Source: Merzomyia westermanni (lineage: Eukaryota; Arthropoda; Insecta; Diptera; Tephritidae). From it: a stretch of 64,000 nucleotides of DNA. The position numbers were made by a program, and so were the translations under genes. The stretch is from assembly GCA_949987695.1 (NCBI GenBank), contig OX465288.1, forward strand, positions 103,449,568 to 103,513,567, in the 5' to 3' direction. The notes under the pieces were generated by a model. That model saw only the letters and a list, made by a program, of their open reading frames with translations. It had not been told where the DNA came from and searched no databases. Positions 41,393 to 52,089 of this stretch are shown piece by piece; position 1 is the stretch's first letter; each line of letters starts with the position of its first letter.

Positions 41393-41555
41393 TTTCGTGG
41401 GCTGTTGTCAGACAAGTCAACTCGTCTACATCAAAATGCGAAAGTGCATCCGGTACGACATTCAAACTTCCCTTGCGATGTTCCATTTTAAAGTCATATC
41501 TTTGAAGGAGAAGGGACCACCTAGCCAACCTACCACTCAAATCTTCTTGAGTCAT
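40863..41555 (-). pseudogene. gypsy RNase H / Penelope endonuclease fusion frame
   Basis: A continuous 230-codon frame. Residues 1-54 come from gypsy copy C RNase H (LARWSLLLQRYDFKMEHRKG, NVVPDALSHF). The join at about residue 55 lies in the 35-bp duplication. The rest is the Penelope GIY-YIG domain. The fusion is accidental in origin; whether it is expressed is unknown. Confidence 0.75.
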
Positions 41556-41766
41556 CAGCCACTTGAGACTCGAATGGTCTGTGATAATTCAAAATGGCAG
41601 ACCCTCAATTGACGGTCGGAAGCGTTTCACACTGACTATGGCTGCTAGGCATTCCAGCTCGGTCACCGTATAATTGCGCTAAGCATTATTTAATTATTTT
41701 GAGACGAACGGTATTTGATGCTCAGCGCCCTCGTCGTCGACCTGGAATAGCACACCACCCAAACCT
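41428..41766 (-). pseudogene. gypsy copy C RNase H
   Basis: Minus-strand text from VGGVLFQVDDEGAEHQIPF (near 41760-41700) through the ILCxAFxD-like region to MTQEDLSGRLARWSLLLQRY at 41555. The N-terminal strand with the first catalytic Asp (VIQCDAS) lies on the other side of the 41767-42834 insert. Confidence 0.7.
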
Positions 41767-42834
41767 TGTGAGGACCCAAAACCACCGGTTTTAGAGTCCC
41801 ACACATGAACACACTCTTCCTTAATTTTTACATGAATATTTTGAAATCATGAGTTTCTAACAAGTACACATATTTTTCGGGATACTCTAATGTGCACTTT
41901 TTTCCCGAGCCCCCTAATACACATTTTAATAATTAGGCAAAATATGAGCAGCTAACCAAGCGACAATTCTAGTTTGCAATAAACAAGTATTGCACAAACA
42001 AAGCAACCGGCACTCCAGCAAGCAAAAGGATCAGCCAACTCAAGCAGCGGTGCTTTGTTTGCATTCACGCGCACGCCTACATATTTGGGCAACCCAATGC
42101 AAGCGGGCATAGCATAAAGAAGAAAAGGAAAAAGCATTCTTAGCACACGATGGGAATGAAGCAAATTTAGCAGCATCACACATAGTGAGGAATATAAGGC
42201 CAGCCGATCTAAGCAGCGCTAGCACCAATATGCGCGAACATTCGATAGCGGGCGAAAGGGGCATTCCAGGTGGAAAGGGCGCACACATAAAAAGTTATAA
42301 AGTAAATTATATTGTATATATACATATATCGAGCTACGGTAAATAATGTAATAACCTAGGATTAGGATTTTTTATTGTAAAATAGAAGAGAAGCTAGATA
42401 GGCATAGTAGCCTATTGACGCATTGCTCAGCGGTGAAAGAAGTTCCTGGGGTTTCCTTACTCACGAACTTTATATTTTATATACAGTAGGGGTTTTTCTA
42501 ACTCTACTGTTTGGAAGGCTAGTGGTGGTCTCCTACCTCCATAACCTTTAGAAGATTTATGCACAGTGGGGGTTTTTCTAACTCCGCTGTCGGGAAGGTT
42601 AGTGGTGGTTTGCTACCTCCGCGACCTTTAGTAGAGCAGGGTATTATTAAGGTATACGCTGTGGGTTTTCTCACCGTATGAGAAGTAGTTTTGGATAAAG
42701 TAGCATTGAATTACCAAATAAAACATATATTTGTATACAATTTATTAAACAGGGGGTTTCTCTTTAAAAGGAGACGTTAGGGATTCGTTCTCTATCCCAC
42801 AGGAAGCCCGGACGGACTGAGCTTAACGCCGGCA
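41767..42834. mobile_element. insert of about 1.07 kb, probably a solo LTR
   Basis: Splits the RNase H of gypsy copy C between QCDAS and VGGVLF. It begins TGTGAGGACC and ends CCGGCA (TG...CA), has an AATAAA at 42717 and no coding region, which suits a solo LTR. I see no matching duplication at the ends, so the boundaries are uncertain by several bases. It contains a twice-repeated hairpin block (42484-42650). Confidence 0.5.
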
Positions 42835-43975
42835 TAATTTGGACGCGTCGCACTGAATAACAAATTCTTTCGAGAAATCGGGTTGGGCCAAGACAGGAGC
42901 GGAACTCAAAGCTACCTTCAGCTTTTCGAAGGCCTCTATTGCATTAGGAGTAAGGTTAAAAGGTCCTAGCTATTTCCGAAGGCAATAGGTCAAAGGGCCT
43001 GCTAAATCAGCAAAAATTTGTAATAAACGCCTTATACCAACTCGCCATGCCCACAAACCTACAAAGGAGACTTAGGAATCGGGAAACTTTTAACTGCCTC
43101 TATCTTCCCGGGGTCTACCTTCAAGCAGCCGCCACCTATCAAGTACCCTAAGTATCGAATTTCCTTTTGACCAAATTTGTACTTCTTCACATTTATGGTA
43201 AGGCCCGCGTCCCCCAAACACTTCGCTACTCCCGCCAACAAGCTCAGGTGGTCCTCAAAGTTCGTGCTGCATACCATCAGATCATCCCAGTAGACAAAGA
43301 TATTCTCTCGCAAACGCGAAGGAATGGCCTTGTCCATCAGTCTGCTCATCGTCTGCGGCCCGTTGCATAACCCAAATGGCATTACAAGGAAGGGATAAAG
43401 AGGCTTCCCCGGAACTGCGAATGCTGTTTTCTCCTTTGATGATTCTGTCAACTGGATTTGGAAAAACGCGTCCTTCAGGTAGAGTATCCTTCAACTTGCT
43501 CAATAGGCCATTGATATGTGGCAACGGGTATGAGTCCTTTTTGTAACCACGTTGACTTTTCTGGACCTTGCCTGGTTTGCCGGACTAACACCACAGGACT
43601 ACACCGCGGCGAGTTCGATTCCTCAATAACTCCCATTTCGAGCAGCCTATCTATCTCGCTAAAAGCTTCGGCTTGCCTCGGTGGCGAAAGAGGGAATGCT
43701 TACTTTTGACTGGGACAGCGTCGCCCGTGTCTTTGTGATGCTCGACTAGCTTTGTTTGACCCAGACCTAACTTCTAAAATGACGGAAACATCTCTACAAC
43801 ATTCTGCAGCTCGACCTTCTGCCTTGTTGTTAAATCATGGGAATTATGCTCCTTTTCCTTTTCTTCGCTAATCTCTAGGCATGCTATACTGGGAAATATA
43901 TCGGGTGCTAACGCCAAATCTCTCCAGAAATCAACTCCGAAACGAATAGATTTGGTCGAATTTTTGAAAGTCACA
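42835..43975 (-). pseudogene. gypsy copy C reverse transcriptase
   Basis: Minus-strand blocks: an N-terminal RT part (SNxxPVVLVRQ-like text near 43600, frameshifted), KTAFAVPGKPLYPFLVMPFG, the catalytic box IFVYWDDLMVCS, ITVNVKKxKF-like text, IRYLGYLIGGGCLKVDPGKI and a connection ending VIQCDAS near 42850. The aspartates of the YxDD box are present, with W in the second position. Upstream (43974-43774) lies the protease-RT linker with SIRFGVDFWRDL. Broken by frameshifts near 43440-43530. Confidence 0.8.
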
Positions 43976-44656
43976 GGTAATGAAACAAAACCTAATATTT
44001 TCTGCTTGCCGTCACCCGCCGCACAGTGGTCTCGTGAGGTTCAAAACCACCTAGAGGGCACAAAACTTAACCGATTTTTTAAATTTAAACGGGGTATTGT
44101 TTAGCAGCTAAAAAGCAAGAGATTGTCGACGCGTTTTCTTTAAATTTTTTGTCTAAAAAAATTACACTGTGCAACAAAATTACAAAATATTTTAAAAATT
44201 TTTTCGACTGTTCTACAGACTCTAGACCATATAAAGCATACAATAACTGCATACTCAAAATTTCCACCACCCCCCTAAAATCTGGAATTAGTTCAAAACC
44301 TCCTATAAAACGCAAAAGTCTACAGTTATTGTATGCTTTTTTAGACAAAAAATTTAAAAAAAACGCATCGACAATCTCTTGCTTTTTAGCTCCTGAACAA
44401 TACCCCGTTTAAATTTTAAAAATGGGTTAAGTTTTGTGCCCTCTAGGTGGTTTTGAACCAAATATGCCCTTTTGCGACCACTGTGCGCCGTGTATACAAA
44501 AGCTTGCAGTTGCTGGTATTTAAGTCCATTTGCATCCAAAAACTTTTCACAGTCCTTCCCGAGGATAGAGACATTGGCGCCTGAGTCCAGAAAGCCTACA
44601 ATAAAACTGTTTCCTATTTTTACTAGGACCAGAGGCCTTTCCTTCTCTGTAAGCAC
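43976..44656 (-). pseudogene. gypsy copy C protease, split by a MITE
   Basis: 44656-44486 reads LVLVKIGNSFIVGFLDSGAN (DSG-type aspartic protease active site), then KYQQLQAFVYT. Removing the MITE at 44022-44485 and one CGCCG copy restores the reading into a GKQKILGFVSLPV segment at 44010-43976. The insertion therefore hit an otherwise sound frame. Confidence 0.8.
44022..44485. mobile_element. Transib-type MITE with RSS-like ends, 464 bp
   Basis: Terminal inverted repeats start CACAGTGGTC at both ends and continue as long inverted arms of about 140 bp (shared GGTTCAAAACCACCTAGAGG and AAAAAGCAAGAGATTGTCGA). Flanked by a 5-bp GC-rich duplication CGCCG (44017-44021, 44486-44490). Transib transposons have CACWRTG ends and 5-bp GC-rich target duplications. 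No coding capacity. Confidence 0.8.
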
Positions 44657-45960
44657 TCAAGTGGTGCTTTGCAAAAGTTTACGCTCCTGTACTCGACTAT
44701 GATATCTCTTCCTACATTTCAAAATATCTTCCGACACAAACGACTTTAGATTGTTTTTGAAAATTCGCGACCGAACTACCTCGTAATGGTTGACTCTGTA
44801 TTCCAAACTAGGTGGAAAATTGGCCTGATATGCAAAATCTCTAAACGGAGCTTTCAGAACTTTGACTGGTTTGGAAACTACCGCTGATGACCTAGGACTA
44901 TCGGAATCAGAACTATTGGAGCTATCTGTACTATCAGGAAAAGTTACTACTATTTCTGGGTATTCCTTCGCCAGAGTGACACTACTCCTTGGAAGCTTAT
45001 CACTTCCATGCAACTCACTGCTCGCTAGGGACCTACCACTTGGTTTAGCGCCTGAGACGACTCCTCGAGCAGTGGCTGATATGGGGGCTATGGCACCGAA
45101 CGAGTTTTCTTCATCCTATCGCTCGGGTATTGGTTTCCCTGCTGGCGATGGTATTTTGGACACTTCGGGTCAACACCCCTCTATGACCGCACTTAAAGCA
45201 AAACGGGTTCCTAATGGGTTCCTCACAATAAATGTATGAGTGGCACATGGACTGACAATTCCAACATTGAATTCCTGAATAGTCCGGTTTCCTATTGCGT
45301 CGATATTCCAACGCCTCGATCTGCTGGTCAGCTTCACAATCTTCGCCTTCCACCCTATTATCAGGTGTTATGGCTCGAGCTTAACTAATGTGCCGTCCAG
45401 TATAAGTTGTTCCCAGAATCTTGCTTTCTTTTAGCACTTGTTCCCCTTTTCGTGCTATGTAGCGAGGATCATGTAATGTCCTTGCCTCTGCGTTGAAAAG
45501 CATAAGTTTTAGGCTATTGTTGACGTTCCGTTTTATTATGTCAATCAGTAGGGCCTCTGAGATCGGCTTCCTAAGGCGCGTTTAGTACTACTATGCCAGT
45601 ATGGAACACGTCATATGACTCACTTAGCTTCTGCGTACGCATCGAAATCTCCATTATGATCTCGTGGTCACTTTTCAAACTCACGCTTTAGCGAATAGCA
45701 CAGGCAGGGATAATTTGCATTTGGATTCTGCCTGGTGAACAAGCAATACCATTCTTCCGCCCGTCCTGATAAAATAGATCAAAGCTTGCCATCAGTTGGT
45801 CGTTAGAGCAATGAGTCCGCTCACAAAGGGTTTCCAACTTAAACAAGAAATCAGATACATTTCCAGTACCGTCGAAGGAGACCTTTCAGTCCTGTGGTTT
45901 CATCGCCATGCTACCGGAAACAATGTTAGGTTGGTTGCTGACGAAGGTCTGTGCTGGGTT
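44657..45960 (-). pseudogene. gypsy copy C gag
   Basis: Capsid part near 45900-45540 in shifting frames (NDQLMASFDLFYQDGR, ESDHEIIMEISMRTQKLSES). The nucleocapsid at 45353-45111 has two cysteine clusters (CWNCQSMCHSYIYC, CFKCGHRGV). A serine-rich tail follows at 45013-44657 (STDSSNSSDSDSPRSS) with a basic end. RNA-binding structural protein of the particle. Heavily damaged toward the N-terminus (45960-46250). Confidence 0.65.
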
Positions 45961-46461
45961 ACTTTCCTCCCTATTGTTATTCCTGGTATAGCTCGCACCG
46001 CCTTCTGAAGAGGTTACTGCAGCTTAAGTAAGTCCATGTTCTCCCTGATCGTCCTCATTTCGTTCCTCATCTCCTCCTGAGAAGTAGCACGTTCACCCAC
46101 GAGTCTTCAGGAGGGACTTAGGAAATATTCGTCTGAGTAGCGATCCTATCACCTAAAGTGTAAACAGGTATAGGGGTTTCTAGAAAACCATTAGCTTCCC
46201 CCTGTTTACCTGTCCACACGGTAGCCGGAGGATCGAAGAAATTCTGCATTGGCTCTCTGCCATGGAGGAGGCAAGGATATTAATACTACCTGGTTTATCA
46301 ATTTTCTGGTTGAAGGCAGGATTCAATACTATCCTGATCGGATCTCCTCTGCCCGGACTACCTAATGGAGAATGCATTACTAACCCGATTAGTGGGATGT
46401 TTAGGAAACGCCCCTCTACCCTGACCTCTATGTTTACCCCCACTTCCTGGCGTAGAAAAGA

Positions 46462-46800
46462 GTTCGGTTGGAACGAACATTATATACCTAGTAGTCACCT
46501 ATTATGTCATCCCAATTTACGCAGGTCAATTTTAATACTTTCAGTTCGTATTTGCGTTCAAATAGACAGACGGACAGACAGATAGACGTATCGAGAGACG
46601 GACATGGCTACATCGACTCAGCTCATCCTCCTGATCATTTCAGTATACGTACACACATTTCATGTTCATGAAGGGTATGAATATCAAAAAAGATATGCAA
46701 CTTCGCTTTTGCAGTGGGGTAATAACTACTTGCCCAGATATTTTACTTTTCAACCTGAACGTTTTGATGTACATTAATAAATATAGTACTTGGGTGACCG
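46462..46800 (+). repeat. dispersed repeat with (GACA)-like run, copy 1
   Basis: GAACATTATATACCTAGTAG ... GACGGACATGGCTACATCGA ... CATTTCATGTTCATGAA. The same order recurs at 48955-49260 and partly at 49868-50010. Non-coding; the short frames over it are not genes. Likely the non-autonomous or terminal part of the Helitron-related family around it. Confidence 0.75.
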
Positions 46801-46900
46801 AGCCTTGCTCAGTATTTTTCGCATTTGTCGCATAATCTTACTTACCAAGAGCATAAATTTCCAAAATATCGACCACTAACCACAAAAAGTCACTTAAGGC

Positions 46901-48010
46901 TGTTTGGCGGTTAGGGCTCGATGATTCGACCAACATTTTCTGTTTTAAATGTTTTAAATTTATTTAGGTAATGCTATCCATTTATTTGAACATTACAAAA
47001 TGAATGCCTAAGCCAATACTTCCTTCCACACCATGTACTTTTAATATAGTTGGTCGCTTAACTCTGGAAAAAGCCACATATAGCATACCATGCATGAAAA
47101 CAGCTGAATTTAGGTCTACTCCAGCAAATTCAAAAGTTTGGCTTTGAGCTTTGTGCACAGTTATGGCAAATGCTGGTCTTACTGGAAATTGGTGCCGTTG
47201 CATGGTACAGCCGAGCTGTCCCTTTGATGAGTCAAGTGTGATTCTGGGTATATGCACTTCTTTTCCGGATTGTTCGCCAGTAACTATTTTTGCTTTTATT
47301 ATATTGTTGCAAAGGCTTGTCGCAATAAGTCTTACTCCATTATATCCATTATTACATTATTATTGAATTTTTTTTTTAACTTTGACTTATGCGGTGGTAA
47401 ATCTGAAATATTGATTATGTTAAGAAACTCCGTAGTAAATTCAAGTGCCCCTTCATTATTATTTTTCAGGGAATAATAGCTATGGTAGACTTTGTACTCC
47501 CCCGGAAGTTTGGCTATAATTTCATTATTGATTCGATCAACATCTCTATTAAGAGCCGCGAGTATTGCCCGATCTTTCATGGTATCAAAGTTTTCATTGT
47601 AAATACAGTTTCCAAATATTTCATCAATTAAGTTTGAGTTTGAAATTATATCTTGTGGCAATTCGATTTCTTCTAATGCACAACTTCAATAAATATTCAG
47701 CAAACTGCCGTTGTTCTGGATCAACACGCATATTTTCGTCAAGTGTGACCGTCTTGAAATGTGACCATAGGAAACTTCTCTTAATGGACAAGTCCAATTA
47801 CTCATTTTTGTTTGCTCGCGGCTGAATAGGAAGGCATTGACGAAAGTCCCCTCCGAGAACTATTACTTTCCCACCAAAAGGGACATCCCGATGTCCAATT
47901 GATCGCAAAACTTGGTCAATATTTTCAAGTCCATACTTTGGAAGCATTGGAGCTTCATCCATTAAAAAAACATCTATTTCTGCTAACGAGCGAGCTTTTG
48001 TAGAACCAGC
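46901..48010 (-). pseudogene. Helitron Pif1-type helicase fragment
   Basis: Minus strand, several frames. 48000-47820: KARSLAEIDVFLMDEAPMLP (Walker B) and GGKVIVLGGDFRQCLPIQPR. 47661-47332: RAILAALNRDVDRINNEIIA. 47257-46982: FAITVHKAQSQTFEFAGVDL and LYVAFSRVKRPT (motif VI). These are the 5'-to-3' helicase motifs of Helitron RepHel proteins, which unwind DNA during rolling-circle transposition. The Rep nuclease part and Walker A are absent, and the text ends at about 48010. A nested break near 47660-47690 shifts the frame. Confidence 0.85.
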
Positions 48011-48159
48011 TTAAACACTTGAAACTGAACATATCACACCTAGCGATAGCAGCACCACACGACACGATATAGTTGATCAAATAGGCAACAATTTTGTCGT
48101 GCCGTGTAGATGTAGATTCAGGTTAATTCATCATTTTAAGTTTTCGAGTGATGTTTGCC

Positions 48160-48842
48160 ATGTTATGTTATATTTATTCAAGTACCTCGAGATGCCACGA
48201 AATTATGTCCACATGCGCACTCCAAATTTCATCCAAATCGGTTAAACCGTTCCCGAGATAGTGGTCGATATAAGAAGGAATAATTAAAATGCAGTCAGGT
48301 GGCAACCCTACTCGAAACTACTTTGGTTGGTATACGGCCTCAAATACCTTTCGTTTGATACCCATATTCCCATATATTGCTTAATATTAAAAAAAAAATC
48401 GGCAAGGTGGCAACCCTCTAAGCTACCTTTAGTGGTAACATTCAAGTAGAAAATCTTAGAAGGAAGCATACTATCCATCTACCAAATTTCATCGAAATCG
48501 GTTTACCCGTTCCCGAGATAGTGGTCGATATCTGAAGGAATAAATAAAATGCGGTCAGATGGCAACCCTAGGTGGCAACCCTACTCGAAACTACTTTGGT
48601 TGGTATACGGCCTAAAATACCTTTCATTTGATACCCATATTCCCATATATTGCTTAATATTTAAAAAAAATTGATATACGTGGAAACCCTGTGAACCACC
48701 CCAAGTGGCAACACCAAAGTAGAAAATCTTAAAACAAAGGATACTACCCATATACCAAATTTCATCCAAATAGTCGTTTCTGAGGTAGTAGTGGATATAC
48801 AAATATACAAATATACAAATATACCACTATACAAATATACAA
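48160..48842. repeat. imperfect direct repeats (about 300 bp) and ATACAAAT run
   Basis: AAATTTCATCCAAATCGGTT ... CGAGATAGTGGTCGATAT ... CCTACTCGAAACTACTTTGG recurs at 48220-48380, 48485-48650 and, in part, at 48760-48790. Ends with an (ATACAAAT)n-like stretch at 48797-48840. Non-coding. Confidence 0.8.
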
Positions 48843-48954
48843 GAATAACTCGTTTAAAGTTATAAGATATCTCGATTCGTTTATGCCGAATGAAGTAATA
48901 TAATGTGTGACAAAAATAGATATAAACAAGTAAGGAAGTCTAAGTTCCCGTGGA

Positions 48955-49260
48955 ACCGAACATTATATACCTAGTAGTGATCTATTATGTCATCCCAATT
49001 TACGCAGGTCTATTTTAATACTTTCAGTACGTATTTGCGTTCAAATAAACAGACGGACAGACCGAAAGACGTTCCGAAAGACGGACATGGCTACATCGAC
49101 CCAGCTCATCCTCCTGATCATTTCAGTATACGTACAAACATTTCATGTTCATGAAAGGTATGAAAATCAAAAAAGATATACAACTTCGCTTCTGCCGTGG
49201 GGTATTAACTACTTGCCCGGATATTTTACTTTTCTTCCTTAACGTTTTGATTAACATTAA
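48955..49260 (+). repeat. dispersed repeat with (GACA)-like run, copy 2
   Basis: Same order of blocks as 46462-46800, about 90% alike by eye. A third partial copy is at 49868-50010. Confidence 0.75.
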
Positions 49261-49329
49261 TAAATATACGAGTATATCTCAATTCGTTTATGCCGAATAA
49301 AGTAATATAGCTTGTGTGCTTAACAAAAA

Positions 49330-51195
49330 TAAATATAAAAATTTGGGTATTTTACAGGCGCCAAAGAACTCAACCGATCTTTATGAAATTTTCACAATAT
49401 ATACTTGGGTTCACTGGGTACAGCATAGACAATATATAGGTTTGGAAAAGTAGGCGGAGCCACGCCCCCAGGCTATATAAAGTTGCAATTCGTCTTAACT
49501 CCGAACTTTTTTGGTCAAAATTAATGAAATTTGGATATATGTGTCACTTAGTCAATATCTACACGGTGCCACGCCCCCATATTTTTTGGGGTGTTTTGCT
49601 TTTGAACTTTCACGATGTGTTCAGGAGTACGCTGGGCACGACACAGTCTGCATATAGCTTTTGGAAAAGCCCCCAGGTTATATAAAGCTGCAGTTCGGTA
49701 TAGTTAGGAGTTAGTTGGTTCAAGTTAATGACATTTTAGATATAGATGTGTTCTATGTATCAAAACGTCAAAACAACATATACCGGGTTTGCTAGTATAT
49801 TATAAAATGGAGAGAGCAAACAACGAATTTCAGCATTCTTTTGTAAAACTGAGATACTAGTTTGCGTTCAAATAGACAGACAGACAGACAGAAAGACGTT
49901 CCGGAAGACGGACATGGCTACATCGACCCAGCTCATCCTCCTGATCATTTCAGTATACGTACAAACATTTCACGTTCATGAAAGGTATGAAAATCAATCG
50001 CTATTGCAGTGGGCTATTAACTACGTGCCCAAATATTTTGCTTGTGTGTTTCCCGATTTGGGTAATTTTTGGCAGGAGTATAATACATACTACTAAGAAG
50101 CAGCTGACCAATTTTCAGTGAAATATCAAGATTGAATTATAAGCGATTGCCTTTGAAAAAAGCAGAAATTTTATGCCGAAAAGTGGGCGGCGCCACGCCT
50201 ACTTCTTCAAAATTGACAAACTTTTTTGGCGGCCGAGTTTTTCTTGAAAAGCTTATTATGTGTGCAAAATCTCATTGATATAACTTGCTTAGTTGTACAA
50301 ATATCGCTTTTTAAATTTTACAAAAAAATTTTTCAGAACTATGTTCAAAAACTGGGCGTGGACATTAACCGATTTCGCCCATTTGTACAGCAAACAGTTA
50401 CCTTTATATAAAGAACATTATCACCAAATTTTTTTTCGACAAGTCAACTTTTGGCGCAGTTATGGCATAAACAGTTTTGTGGAATAGTTCACTATAAAAG
50501 GGGCGGGGCCACGCCCATTTTCGAAAATTTTAAGTTTTTGGATTTCTTTGTCTACGGAAACTTTAAAAGTGAAATATAAATGATGTAAAGCTATTTTACG
50601 CAAAGCTATTGCCTATTTAATATATCTACGATCCTCTTCAAAATCTTTCATATAAAAGTGGGCGTGGACCTTAACCGATTCCGCCCATTTTTAGCTGGAA
50701 TATTCCTTGCATACCTGAAAACCTGCGAGCTGAATTTCGTTTCGATATATTGAACGGTTTTTAATTTATGATTAATATTATTTCTAAATTTGACTTAATC
50801 AAAAGTGGGCGGTACCACACCCATTTTCAAAATTTTCTTGAAAAATTTATTTTATGCCTCAATCTCAATGTATTCACCAAATTTTATCCTTATAGGTGTA
50901 TTATGTACTGAGTAATCACTTTTTTGTGTTTTCGAAAATATTCTATATATAAAAAGTGGGCGTGGCTATCATCCGCTTTCGCCCATTTTAAATAGCGCTC
51001 GGAGATGAGTATCGTGTTCACAGACGGACGGACGGACGGACATGCCTTATTCAATTTCTCTTTTCGTCCTGAACATTTTGATATATATACGAGTATGTCA
51101 ATATCTATCTCGATCCGTTTATGCCGTTACGTACTGCCGTTAGGCGACTAAAGTTTATATATCTTGTGTGCCTAGCACTACTAGGTATAAAAAGC
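49330..51195. repeat. non-coding repeats with GGGCGGNGCCACGCCC boxes
   Basis: Self-complementary boxes such as GTGGGCGGCGCCACGCC occur near 49452, 49565, 50183, 50500, 50660, 50803 and 50958, spaced by roughly 100-300 bp, with CCGATTTCGCCCATTT-like text between. It ends with (ACGG)n at 51023-51040 and the dispersed block at 51112-51190. No gene. Typical of non-autonomous repeat families in flies. Confidence 0.65.
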
Positions 51196-51327
51196 AAAAA
51201 CGTTATAAGGTTTGGCAAAAGCTGGTTGTGTATTTATATATTTAATGGGAATGCTGAAATCCCATCATAAGAAGGCATAGGTATAACCAAAAAATAACGA
51301 AATAACATTAGACAAGGACATTTTCCA

Positions 51328-52029
51328 GGTACACCTACAGCAATGCAGGGGCGGTTGTAAGACACCTCGCCCTGAGACATGTTGGTGTACCGTGGCGGAA
51401 ATTGGCAAAAATTCAAATTTATCTGGGCTTCAGTACTCCTGACCGCAATGCAGGGGCTGCTAAAGGCTGCCGCCCTTAGACTAGTCGGAGCACTGGAGAC
51501 AAGCGATCAAAGAAAAGTTGAGAAAAAACAAATTGTTTTCTTTGTAACACCCCTACTCAACCACGTCGCAATGAAAGGATGCGGTTGGGTACCGCTTTCC
51601 CCAGACTAGCGCAGTTGAGAAGCGGTGTGTTTTGGGTCCCTACTCCTCCTCCCGCAATGCAGGGGCGGCTAAGGGCTGCCCCCCTGAGACTGGTTGGAGA
51701 AGTAGGGATCCCAAAAATAAAATTAATAATCCCAAGAAGCCTAAACCCCACTTAGCGGACAATATATATTTTCCCAAAGCCGACATCGGACAACAGACCC
51801 GAGACAAAACAAAAAAAAAATTGTCAAATACACAAAACTAAGTGCGTTTAGAACTACCTCACCGGGTGAAATAAAAAACTTCCGGTGGAAGTGACGTGAA
51901 GTCTCGTGGAGCCCTGAGCCACTGTGAACGAATACCAATCCGGACAACTTGATCGGTCCCACCATCCCATCGCAACGCAGGTGGCGGCTCCTGGGCCTGC
52001 CTACCTGGGACTTATGGGATGGTGAGACC
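51328..52029 (-). ncRNA. five related hairpins with covarying outer stems
   Basis: Hairpins at 51328-51391, 51428-51498, 51546-51631, 51630-51716 and 51955-52029. Four share an inner core (GCAATGCAGGGGCGGCTAAG followed by GGCTGCCCCCCTGAGACTGG in the best copy), and the third keeps only GCAATG. Their outer stems are different sequences, yet each is self-complementary over 8 to 20 bp. This supports a real structural element in RNA or single-stranded DNA. Strand taken from the adjoining primer site. Confidence 0.6.
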
Positions 52030-52069
52030 TCACAAGCTAACCAGAAAAGTCATCGCGGTCAGCGCCTCA

Positions 52070-52089
52070 GGCTGCCACGTTGGGCGCCA
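52070..52089 (-). other. primer-binding site, tRNA-Lys type
   Basis: Minus strand TGGCGCCCAACGTGGCAGCC. The first 15 bases match the complement of the tRNA-Lys(1,2) 3' end used by several retroelements. Preceded two bases earlier by an LTR-like ...AACA end. Confidence 0.65.

Larger units (their letters stand above)
39481..46250 (-). mobile_element. gypsy element, copy C, with three nested insertions
   Basis: Minus-strand order from high to low coordinates: gag, protease, RT, RNase H, integrase. It is a different family from copies A and B. Its gag has two cysteine clusters, and the RT box is YWDD. It is interrupted by a Transib-type MITE (44022-44485), an LTR-like insert (41767-42834) and a Penelope (40538-41392). 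Frameshifts throughout. LTRs not recognised. Confidence 0.8.

Noticed and set aside
46570..46760. Short frame over the GACGGACATGGCTACATCGA repeat as a secreted peptide gene
   Set aside because: The same frame occurs in the repeat copies at 49085 and 49914, with different lengths. It is repeat sequence.
51660..51700. CCCTGAGAC, like the lin-4/miR-125 seed region, inside a hairpin
   Set aside because: The match is short, lies in a GC-rich core repeated in a retroelement leader, and the rest of the mature miRNA does not match.
51328..52029. Hairpin units as twister or HDV-like ribozymes
   Set aside because: The core shows a superficial GCAATGC likeness, but I could not place the conserved catalytic nucleotides of either fold.
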